NCBI GenBank assembly: GCA_009746045.1
Contig: RPFO01000645.1
Span: forward strand, 537,185 to 601,184
Direction of reading: 5' to 3'
Source of the DNA: Mesostigma viride
Taxonomy: Eukaryota; Streptophyta; Mesostigmatophyceae; Mesostigmatales; Mesostigmataceae
DNA length: 64,000 nt
Shown here: piece after piece, positions 42,801-54,800 of the stretch
Layout: each line of letters opens with the position of its first letter
Position numbering within the stretch: position 1 is the stretch's first letter
The notes under the pieces: model-generated
Databases searched by the model: none
What the model was told of the DNA's origin: nothing
The model's input: only the letters and a program-made list of their open reading frames with translations
Program-made: the position numbers and the translations under genes

Positions 42801-45800
42801 TCGGCTGCCGACGTCGGGTCCTCCCCCTCCTCGGCCCACGCGGCCAGGTTGGCGCCCATGCCCGCCAGCAGGTCCAGTGCGGCGATGCTGCGCTCCGGCC
42901 CCCCCACGCGCGACTCGGCGTAGGCGCGGGCCGTCTTGAGGCACGGCAAAAAGTTTGCTGCGCGCACGTGCGACGCGTCGCCCAGCAGGAAGAGCAGGGC
43001 TTCAAAGCCCACAGCGGCGGCTTCCGGGTGGTGCGACCCCATCTCGAGAAGTTGCAGCACGGTCTTCCACCCCAGGGGCGACTGGATGTAGGTCACGTCC
43101 ACCCTCACGAGGCGCAGCACGTCCTGCATGATGCGCTCCGCGTACACGTCCGCCACCTGGAAGGAGTGGGGGTGGGAGGGTTGAAGGGGGATGAAAGGGG
43201 GGGACAAAGGCAAGGCAAATGAGGCAGGTTCAAGTGTAGGAAATAAAGATGCTGATTCCAGGAAGAAAATAAGAGATTGCCTTCAATCCTTCGGTCCGTG
43301 TGTGTGCATGAGTGCGCGTGTGTGCGTGTGAAGCCATGGGATAGCGCGGGCCCTATGCAGCCATCTACCCCCATATCCGTTCATCATCACAAGGTGTTGA
43401 ACCCCTACTTTTGCGTCCGCGGTCAACCCTCTCCTTCCCCCCATCCAGAGCGTCTAGTTTTCCCCGTTGCGTCCAGTTTCCCCCCTCCCTACCTTTCCGC
43501 CCAACACCACCCTACCTATGCGACCAGCTTTGTTTCTGCCCCCTACTTGTGCGACCAGCTCCGCCACCCTAAATCGGCATCACCTTCCCCCTCCCTGCCC
43601 CTACCTTAGTAACCAGCTTTGTTTCTCCCCTCCCCCTCCTACCTTTGCGTCCAACTTGAGCAGCAGCTTGAGCGACTGCAACAGCTCCTCGGCCATGTCT
43701 GCCTTGTAGGGCAGCAGCCGGCGGCAGATGCGCAGCAGCGAGAAGACCGCCTTATCCACCAGCGGGCCGGGGGCGGTGGCGCTGCCGATGACGGACTCGA
43801 GCCGCTCCGTCACCAGCGGCCTGGGAGGGGAGTGGGGGGGGAGGAGGGGTGGAAGCATTAACAGTGTGCATTTGGGTGTGCAAGTGGGGGTGTTGGGGGT
43901 GTTGGGGGGGGGGGGGGGGGGGGGCGCATCAACGTGGGTTAACCAGTCGGTGGACTGTTGGAGTTTTGCCAGCTGAATTCCGAATATCAGGAGCAAAGTC
44001 AGAGCAAAACAATGGGCCGTGCCATTCACGGGTGACAGGGGAAATCACCGATTACATTCGGCCGGCCCACCACAAGTTGATCCAGCACTTACTGCCACCG
44101 AGTGCAACAACCATGCCTTCGCCCGCAAGAAGAATCCTCAGCAATACTACAATACCTGGGTTGCCCTCAGCAACACTATGATACCTGGGTTGCCCTCAGC
44201 ATCATGACACCTGGGTTACCCTTGTGCTACTCTCTTACCACCCCTTTGCACGTATACCTCCCCCACTAACTGGCATGGGACACGCAACAACAAACACCCT
44301 TTCCCACCCCTTTTCCACCCCTCCACCACAACATTCCCACTCTTCCCAGTGTGAGTTCGTACGCCGTATTATACAATACGGGGGTGGGGGGTGGGGGTGG
44401 CGGGTGGGGGGCGTACTAACGCACTAGAAATACGTCGTATCGAGTTCTCAGCGCTAATACGCCGTATAATACGTATTTTTCGCGCATTTTTTCCACAGAG
44501 CTCCGGGATTGGCGCCAGACCTAGTTTTGGCGTAGCTCACCTAGGCAGGTACGCAGCCTAAACCGTACTCGGGGAGTACGGGCCTACGGTTGGTCCCGCT
44601 TGTCATCTCTGCCTGTTCACCGCGTGGGTAAGCCATGGCACAACGAGACCGACTTGCATAAAAATAATAATTGACGTCCGCGGCCATGAGGTGTAGAAAA
44701 CTGACTGGCATGAGAGCATGGCTTGACATTTTGAAATGCAGTTTTGCAGGCATGATCCATAGGTCTTACAAAGCTTATATCCTTTGACAGGCAACGTTTG
44801 GATGTGCGCAGATATGTCTCGACCTTCTGCTCGGTGCAGCAACCTCGTTTGACCAGCAACCAGGTAGGTCGCCGTGCATGTGCTAACTGTTGCTAGGCGG
44901 GATATATGTCCATACATTTGTACGCGGATTAATTAATTAATTAGGAACATCACTCCGTTGGGAGTCAATGTAGCACATCTCCCTGAGAAGGGGCATATGG
45001 CTTTTAATACATTCTAGGCTACTTCCTGCAAGGGTGGGAATGTAAGCGACCCTTGCTCTAGGTGCACCAGGGCACCTGCACCCTCATAATCTTCACACTA
45101 TGCCCAGCTAAGGGGGAGTATGTTATGTGGGGGAAGATATGTACGCGGATATATGTGTCAAATTATTGCTGACATGATCAATTAGCTACAACGGCCAGGA
45201 AAGGCTCGCAGCTACGTCCATGAGGTGGGTATGCGGCAAGCTGCAGCAAGGAAGGTATACGTAATTAATCTGCGGTTTTGATCTGGTATGTGCTATCCTG
45301 TTCACGTGTTTATTGTATACTGTATCAAGTTCTTGGGTCGATTTCAAAGTGATCGTAGACCTATCAATTGATTAATGGTTGTCATAAAAGGAATTAGTTC
45401 GATTAGCAATCTATATAGCATGCAGTTTGGCTTTGATAGCGATTCGGGCCGTGGTGCCCACACCCCTGTAACTAGGAACTAGATAGCTAGCATCATCCAT
45501 TCCATCCCATTCCCATCCCACTGAGGACTTCTGCTCACGTGGCGCAGTCACGTGTAAATTAATTAATTGCATGCAGTGGATGAGTATCACACTTCATACA
45601 CTGAGACAACCAAGTGAGTGTCAAAGGCTACGCGCATTGCATTCACGACACGTCAATAATGAGGCATTAGTTAGCGTGTTTGAGAGGCATACCCATGGGA
45701 TAAACACCGTAGAATATGACGAGAGACTTGCCAGCATGAATAGCGGCTCGAACATGCCCTTTCTGAGCTTTTGGCATTTAGTACGCGTATAACACACAAT

Positions 45801-48800
45801 ATGGCAATACGCCGAGGTTTGGCGTATTGCCGTGCTAGCCATACTAACTCACACTGACCCTTCCCCACACTTTCCTCACCTCTTTCCCACCCCTTCCGAC
45901 CCCTGCACCACCCCCATGTACCACAGGACATGCAAGAGCAGACATCCCCATTCTATACCTCCAGCCAAGAACACGCCATAAAGGCATAAACGCATTATTC
46001 ATTCCACAAATTTCACTACACTGACGCACCAGAGCAGCTGGATGCGGTCGCGGTTGCGCAGCGTGACGGTGATCAGTAGGTCCAGGCAGAAGACCGCTGT
46101 GTCCTCGTCCTCGGGCGACTTGTGGGGCTGCCCCGCCGCCCACACGAGCGCCTTGGCCAGCTGCGAGAGGGCCTCTGCCTGCAGGAACCTGGGGGATCGG
46201 AGGCAGGGGGGGAGGAGGGGAGGGGAATTATGGAGAGGACAGTGAAGGCGCGGGAGAAGGGAACACAGGCGGTGTTGCCGTGTATGTGCAGGACAAGAGA
46301 GAGGGAAGGGCCAGCAGGGCGGGCATGCAGGCGAGGAGGGCAGGCTTAAGGTGTGCAAGGGATACGCAACGAGGGTTATCTCAACGAGGACACTGATTCA
46401 TGGGGGAGCAAGCACGCACGACACGGGGGGGCGTCTACAGGCAGAGCAGGGCAGAAAGCAACAAAGGAAAGAGGCAGAGCAACAAAGGTAGAAAGGTAAC
46501 AGATTGTGAACATAACTGGGGGGCTGGGGAGGGGGGGGGGGTCAAGCAAGAATATATACACAAGAAAAACGGGGTATAAGACAAGAGAAGGATGTTTGAG
46601 GAAAAACGCTTACGAACTATAAACAAAGGCCACACGGGGACGCGCCGCGGTGCACTAATTCTTGCTGTCGGAGGGGACACATTTAGGGCCACATGGGGTG
46701 GCGTGGCAACAAACTGCCGTTTACTTGCTGTCCGAGAAGGTCAGCACAATAGCCCACGGCTGGCAGAGACATAGCCCTCCTGTACTTGCTAACGAAGAAT
46801 ACAAACACAAGGCCGCATGGGGTGCCTTCTTACATGCTGTCGCAATTCACACAAACGGCAGAAAGATGCCCTCTTACTTGCTGTCCGAAAAGATGTCGTC
46901 GATGTGGCAGGCCTCGATGCACCGCAGCGTGCGCTGCTGTGCCGCAATCTCCAGCTCGGTGGGCGCGGCGGGGGGCGGCTCACTGTCGAGTGAGAGGAAG
47001 CTGCTAAACCGCGTGGACATGGAGCGCAGGATGGAGGAGGAGGAGGAGGTGGCCACTTTGTTCGCCGCGGAAAGGGGCAGGGGGGCGGGCGCCAGCGCAG
47101 CTGTGGCCGCCGTCATGTCTGGGGGGTAGCGGCGATGGACCCGATGACAAGATGGATGGCAGCAACGGAAACAGCGAGGGTGACATCAGGAATGGTGGCC
47201 AACACCCACGCAACGACCATGCGTCCATGGCAGAGAGAAAGATATCGCGGGTGAAGTGAGTGCAGGATGCTCACAACAAGACAGCCCTTGGCAACACGTC
47301 CTTTTTGTTTAGGAGAAAAGGTGTTATTGACTTAACTAGTCACTACTTGGGTCCTGAGTCCCCAGGCCAGAAGGCTAAGTCAGGTTTCAAAATGTGCACA
47401 CCACAAATGCCGCAATCACGGCAGACAACCTGCCGCAGCAACAGATGCTGGGGTATAGAAAAAGCTGGGGTACACAAAGCTTAGACACAAGCAATGAGTC
47501 GAAGAGCAGCAGCGACGGTGGAAGTGGCGTTGCGTGTGCGTGAGCATGCAGAAGCTGCGGAAGAACATTAATCCCGCGTGAAGGGGCCAATATTTCAGAC
47601 AGGTTTCTTTATAACTAGTGTGTCAGCAAGTGACACTACTACTTCACTTAATGAGGACACTCACTGGATGACCGCTGCTCGCCATCACCCATGCCGTCGT
47701 CCGACTCGGTGACGCTCGACGGCAGCAACCCGAGCTTATGCAGCCGCAGCACGCAGTCCAGGATCTGTGACATTGGTGTTATGTATTGTAGACCACATCC
47801 GTGTCATGGGGATGGTGAGCATGGTGAGCGTGCCCAGTGATGGCAGCACGCAAGGAGCGTGCTATACACGAGCAGTTGGGTACATCCCACCTGGGTTGCA
47901 GGAGTAATGGACGACTACCCTGTAAGACTACCAAGGAACCGTGGCCGCGAATGAGAGACCTGGCACGAAAGCTTGGCACAAAACCACCCTGTAGCGGCAT
48001 GCCAGGGTTCCAATAGGGACAAAAGCATTGCCACGACAGCCATGCTTTCTGTCTAATGTAAAAGTGGCATGCGCACACATTCAGCAGATGATATGGCAGC
48101 TATGTTGTGTGGCTATCTTGGCGTGGCCTGTCATCCACAACTTAAACCTGCAACCACACCCCACACCCCACGTCCCACTCACATTCATCGACCACTTGGC
48201 CCCCCTTTACTCACATTCCTCCACCCCGCGCGAATGTAGTCGCCGAACTTGTTGGCGATGGAGAAGACGGTGAGCGCGGCCATGCGCGCCTTGATGTCCT
48301 CCCCGAACGCGACGCATGGCTTCTGGGCGGTCGGGTTGAGCAGCGTCGTGAACTTGCAGAGCGACACCTGGCGGAGGATATGAGCCGGGGGAGGGGGCGA
48401 GGGCATGAGGCGCGGGCAAGGGAGGGGGGCAGGGATGATGGTGGTGAGGACAGCAGGGAGAGGGTGGGGACACGACTAGGGCTGGAACGGCTCGAATATG
48501 GTTGTACTGGTAACATTGGAATAACTCGAGTAAGTTTCCCAGATATCTGGGGTCATCAGGCCCTTGTCTTCTAACTGCAGTATAGATACAAACGGGCTGT
48601 GACCATACACAAAAGACTACCAATTTCTCTTCTAACATGCTTGTGTCATGTCCGCCTAAGCAGGGGCCTCACCCATCGCATCTCCCACCAGCTATTGTTC
48701 GCGGCCTAGTTCGTGCCTGGCATCCGCGACAACCCCAACCAAGCGGAGAGCCTGGCATCCGCCCCAACCCCAACCAAGAGGAGAGCCAGGCATACGCCAC

Positions 48801-51800
48801 AACCCCAGCCATGTGGGGAGCCTGGCATTCGCCACAACCGCAACCAAGTGGAGAGCCTGGCATCCGCCACAACCCCAACCAAGTGGAGAGCCTGGCATCC
48901 GCCACAACCCCAACCAAGAGGAAGGCTTGTGGTGCGGAACCACAGCACCACATCCTGGTTTTCGTACAATCATGTCAGAATACGTCCCTGACCCACGCGT
49001 GCGTTGCGGCCACATGCGTCCCCAACCCCATGCGCATGATTTGCTCGGGAGGGCATCTGTGGCACCGCGGTGGCTCACCCCTGCACCTGTGGCTTACCCC
49101 TGCACCTGGTCTAAAGTTTGGACTTCATCTGTTCAGGCGCTAACCAAGAGGTTTTGGGTGATAATGTTCGCCCACGGCAGCACCCACCACCAGGTTGTGA
49201 AGCACATTCGGTAATCATAGCGTATTCGGCCACCCACAACCCCTTTCCCGGTCTAGCGAGCACTTGTAGTGTACTGCATCACCCACCACCAGGTTGTGAA
49301 GCACGTTCGGTAATGATAGCACATTCGGCCACCCACAACCCCTTTCCCGGTCTAGCGAGCACTTGTAGTGTACTGCATCACCTACCACCAGGTTGTCAAG
49401 CACGTCCTCCATGTAGAGGTGCGCGGATATCTTGGCGACGGAGATGAAGCCGTCCAGCGCCTCGCGCAGCACCTCCTCGTCATCCGCGTGGTCAAACACT
49501 GCGTGACCATTGCAACGCCACCATGACACGTTTACGATCCTGCTGACGCTAGGGTCAAACACTTCACAATGTTTACACCGTTCACACTCACCAGTGTTCT
49601 GGCTAGGGACAAAGACTGCGCGCCGTCGAAGCATCACATCAAGCAGGTGTCATGACAGGCATGCAACATAAAGAGATCCTAACGCTGCACACCATCGTAC
49701 CGTACACAACCACATCAGGCAGGCGGGTGTGTGGGTCAGGCACAAAGCATGGCTGGGGCCAGCAACTGCCCAGAACCGCAGGTGGATGGTGCAGCACAGC
49801 AAGCCAGTCCTCTTTCGGTGGCCCTTGGCGCGGTCCAACCTTTGGAGGCGGGGTCTTGTGGGGGGTAGGCGGCAGCATAAGTGTGAGGAGTAATAGGCCC
49901 AGAGGAGGGAATGGGTACAAATTGAGGTCATGACGCACAGCAGAACACAGGACCGCACTATGCTGACCCAAACTGCCATCCTACATCCTTAGTCCTTCAC
50001 ATCTTGAGGTTGGCTTCAAGGGCAGCAATAGCCCTGCAGCCTGTGAACTCGCTAGTTACTATCGCCCCTCCCTTGCCTCCGCGCGCATGGGTTGCGAGGG
50101 CCAGCACCTACCGACGGAGATTGCGGCAATCGTGGGCCCCCACATGATCGCAAACATGTCGCGGTCGTACAGCGGCAAGCTGCTGGGCGACGCAAATGGG
50201 GTGATGTGGCGCGACCGCTTGAGCAGGTCCAGCCAGCGGCTCTGGTTCATCTCCAGCACGCTGCTGTCCCCAGACATCTTGATCTCGTTGCGGCAGATGG
50301 AGTTGTATATGTCGTCAATCATGGCGCGCGGCAGGTTCTGCCCCGCGTTGATCGCGCGGTTGTTGCGTGCAAACTCCTCCTGCGACATCTTCTTCTTGAC
50401 CTGGAGGACAGGGGGGGGAGGCGTAGAGGCGTAGGACGGGGGGGGAGAGACGCACGGCCAGGCGGGGCAGCGCGGCACAATGGGGGGAGGAGGGAAGGGA
50501 GGAGCAAAGCGCCTTCAGAAAAGTGGTTGACAAGGGGTTTCGATGATTGGCTTTGCGATAAAGGCTTTCAGAAGGGGCTATTGAAAAAGTGGATTCGAAA
50601 GAGGGCAGAGCGAGAGATGGCTTTGAGAAAGGGGATTTTCCAGAGTGGCCTTGAAGACCAACAAGGATGGACTCTTCAGAGGCTAGGATTAAGCAAAGGA
50701 GCTTGAGGGATGCGCCGTCCTAAGACAATTCACTCACAAGTTGTGCAGGTCCCACATCACCCTGCTGGCACAACTCACATGCTAATCGTCCGTGCCCCAC
50801 ACCACCCATCCACCATGCATGTGCCGCTCACCTGCGAGTTGTGCTGGTCCGTGTTGAGCATGATGACCGAGTAGGACAGCACGTATGCTGCATCTGCGTC
50901 CGCAAGAATCCCCCCGCAGTGCGCGTGGTACCGCGCCGCAAACGCCTCGAGCACCCGTCCGATCTTCTGTGCCTCACCCGGCAAACGGAACGTGTCCAGA
51001 AACGTGCGCAGCGCAGCGTCAATTGTCATGCCTTCAAAGTCAAACAGGCACGACAGCTCCCGCAGGACCGCGATGTTGAACTCGCCCGGCTCGCCCACAA
51101 ACTCGCCCAGCACGACCTTGTTGAGACCCGGCGTGTGGCGGAAGAACTTAGCGAGCGAGCGCGGGTGCTCGGTGATGGGCGTGGGCAGCAGGTTGGCCGA
51201 TTGGAGGAAAGCGAGACCTTTCTTGGGGTCGCGGTTGAAGTGGTCCACACCCATCGCTAGCCGCCGCTTCATGTAGCGCCGCCGGCGGTGGAACTCGGCC
51301 AGTCCGACCGGCTGAAAAGAAAAAGGGGGCGCACGCGGGAAGTACGCAACCAACGATGGCATGCATACGGCGGACATGCGAAACGCGGGGGTGAGGTGCA
51401 AGGGGCAAGGGCAGGTCACAGGAACCGATGCATCCGCATGGTCGCATCTCGTGAATCAGGGCCTGGGGAAGCAAGCTCACAAAAAAAGGCTGGCAAGTAG
51501 CAGACCTGGCAAAGAATAGCCCAGGCTATCTATCAAAGGCTCGAGCATTCCCAAGGGTGCTCCTTACCCTCTTATGAGGGACACCCATCTAAAAGACACC
51601 CCCTCAAGTTTGCAAGTTCTTAAGTCACTAGTAAACAGACACCCCTGCTGCCCCAGTAAGGGCCTTCATGTTTAGGCGTCCATGCCAGGCCGCATAGGAT
51701 GCAAATAATCAATCATTACAATCAATACCACGTGCAACAAACCCAACCAAACGAACCAAACCCATCCACCACGCATGCCCACTCACGTCGTCCATGTTTG

Positions 51801-54800
51801 GCACCTCCTCCCAAAAGTCCACGTAGATGGATGGATCCGCCTCGGCCGCTACATGGAAACTGGCCAGGTTGGCATCCTTGGACACGGTGGAGGCGCGCTC
51901 GGCAATGCCGTGGACGACCGCCAGCAGGCCCTCCAGCGACAGCAGGTGCACGGGGGACAGGGGGCAGTTGACGGGGAAGGAGTTCTGGGCAGGGGGGAGG
52001 GCGGGGGGGGGGGCGGCGGGGGGGGGGAGGAATGGGCATGGGCATGGAAGTGTGGGTGCTAACTAGTTAGGAGCAGGCAGTGATTTGTCTGGCAAAATAA
52101 GCTAGCGCGCGGCGCACGAGCTAGCAGGCACTTGGGGATGCCAGCATGTATGGGTGCAAATACAAAGGTTTTTATAGAACAGGTGGAACAGATAGAACCG
52201 ATGACACATCTGCGCTTGCTGTGTAGCACCCTAGTCAGAAAAAATCGCAAGCGCAGGCGAAGTATTCTGGCAATGGCAGGCTCTGCCTTTCTGGATTCAA
52301 GAAGGCACATGGCCACGAGCACCCAACTTGGACGACAAGTTGCCCATGGCATGCACAACTCACCTTGGACAGTAAATTGCACATGGCCTCGAACACGTTG
52401 CGGCAGTAGAGGTCGCAGTCAAAGTTGATGAACATGTCGGTCATGAAGCTGGGCTGGCGGCACAAGTCAACCAGCGCCTCCACGGCGGCCTCCTGCTGCT
52501 CGTAGCTCGCGTTGTGGCCCTTGCCCTCGGCCACGCGCAGCAGCGCGTACAGGAAGAAGGCCTCCAGCTGCAGCTTGAGGTGCTTGCGGTAGAAGCAGTA
52601 GAGGTGGAGCACCAGGCTGTACACGCCCGAGAGAATGGACAAGTTATTGGACAGCCCCCACTGGTGGGGCATGTGCGGCGCGACCCCAAGAGCGAGTGAG
52701 GACGGGGGAGCGGGGCCAGGGTGGATTGGTGGGAAGAGAAGCAACAGAGAGGAGTGGGGGCGGAGACATGTCAGCAGTTTGCACAAAAAGGTAGGTATGC
52801 AGGTGCAGCCTAGGTTCAGGGTGTAGTGCTTAGGGCAAGAACGGTTTGTGCGGCTCGCACAAACCAAGGCGTGTAGATGAGAGGTACCTGAACATTTCTG
52901 CCCTCCATCAAACATTCACTCATCCCCGCATCCTACGGTTGGCGGATGGTGTCTGGGTTATCCCACAACCTTCACACACGGGCATTCAACAGCAGCACAA
53001 TACTGGTAGCATCCCAGAGTGCACGCCCTGAAAATACCCCCCACTTCTCCCCCCCCAACACACACACATGGGCTGGCATCAGGGTCACTACTCGCGTGCC
53101 ACAGAGGAATCACTCAAGAGGCCGGCAGGATGCTCACAACCCCATGCCCTGCTGCATGACCGCACCAGGGAGCAAACGCGAGGTCCAGGTTGCGTACCTG
53201 CATGAGGTGCTTGAACAGCTCCCCTTGCACCAGCCCCAGCAGCTGCGGATGCCGCGAGAAGCCTGGCGTGCCCACCTCCAGAGCTGAGTTGATGAGGCCC
53301 AGGGAGAAGAGGCAGCTGTCCTCGCTGCCGCGCGCGGGGGGGCCGGGGCCCTGGGGTGCGCCGCCGGGGGCCCCGCCCGCCCCCTGCTGGTCGTCGCCCC
53401 CCAGCAGGGAGCAGAGGAAACGGAACACCTCAGCCAAGCAGGCAAGGCCATAGGGCGCGCCCAGCATGACCACCGCAGGGGCAGGGGTGGCGTTGGCTGG
53501 TGGGGTGGCCAGTAGGTTGGAGGTGGTGGCCAGGCCGGTGGCCTTGGTGCCGGTGGCCGCACTGCCGTGGTGTGTGTGGCTGCTGCTGCCACCACGAGGG
53601 GGCGTGTGCGAGGGTGTGACTTCCTTGGAGGCCGGGTTGGACTTGTGGGCGGGTTGGTGGCGCGGTTTGGACGCCGCTGGGGACACAAATGGGGGCAGGG
53701 TGGGGAGGCAGGCATGAGGGGGGGGGGGGGGGTGCGGGGGTGACTCATGGTCAGCTGATCGTCGCATGCAAGTGGTACCAGGGCAACCACCACACGCAAC
53801 AGCCAATACCAAACTGTTTGCGGAGCACAGTTATGGGGCATAGGCTTTAGGGATTGGGCTCAGGGTGGTGGGTTACGTACAATATAGATAACGTACAATC
53901 TAACTCACGTACAATATGTGCCTCGTGGCACTGCTAGCCCTATGCGGCATCGCAGGCAAGGCACGCTTTCTGCCTCTTCCCTTCTTTCTTACTCCATCCG
54001 CAACCACAGGGTGGAGCACACAGGGTGTGTTCCATCGCCTTGTGACAATCACAGTGACGGGCACTGCTCCACTCAACCACCACGGGCTTGCCCTGAATCA
54101 AAGGCTCTGGCTCCATGGTAGGCGCTAAGATTAACATTAACGACCCCACAATTAACGATCACCAGTAAATATGATACCAGTCTGCCCACACACCGGTCTC
54201 CCGTGCGCCAACTCACATGGTGGCTTGGCAGCAGCGGTCGCGTAGCTGATGGGCGGCTTGCCACTCGCCGGGTGGGCCAACGGTGCCACAATGTGCACCG
54301 GCGGCAGCACCTGACGATCCTCCGAGCCCGGTGCCGCCGTCCCCCCTTCGGCAGGCCCTTCACGCCCAGGCTCAGCGGGACTACCCGCGGGCCGAGCATC
54401 CAGACTTAGCGGCGGCATACCCCCGCGGTCGGTAGACTTCACCACACCATCCCCCGCACCCGCCCCATTACTAGCTTCCTCCCTCCCTTGCTGCGCAGGG
54501 CTGACCCTGGCCCCTGGCCCCACCCTGGCCGCTGCATCCCCTTCCACTGGTGCACCCGCATCCGAGACCCGTTCCTGCAACGCGGCCCCTGATGAGCCCT
54601 CCCCATCCCCCTGACTCCCACGACTATTGCCATCCGCCACTGCCTCTGCACCCCCGGATCCCCCCGCCCCCCCACCCCCCACGGGCCCTATCGGCTCCGC
54701 CGCGTTGAGCATAATGCTGGCGTGCTCATGGTGGCCCGGGTGGAGCTCCGCATCAATGGCTACCGCGGTGGCGGACGCGCGCAGCGACTCCTCCAGCAGC

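Noticed and set aside
46635-46760. Extra ARF-GEF exon with FSDSK-like reading
   Set aside because: It is a degenerate tandem copy of the exon 14 end; exon 14 to exon 15 joins in phase (AA/G) to give the family sequence FSDSKFLQAE.
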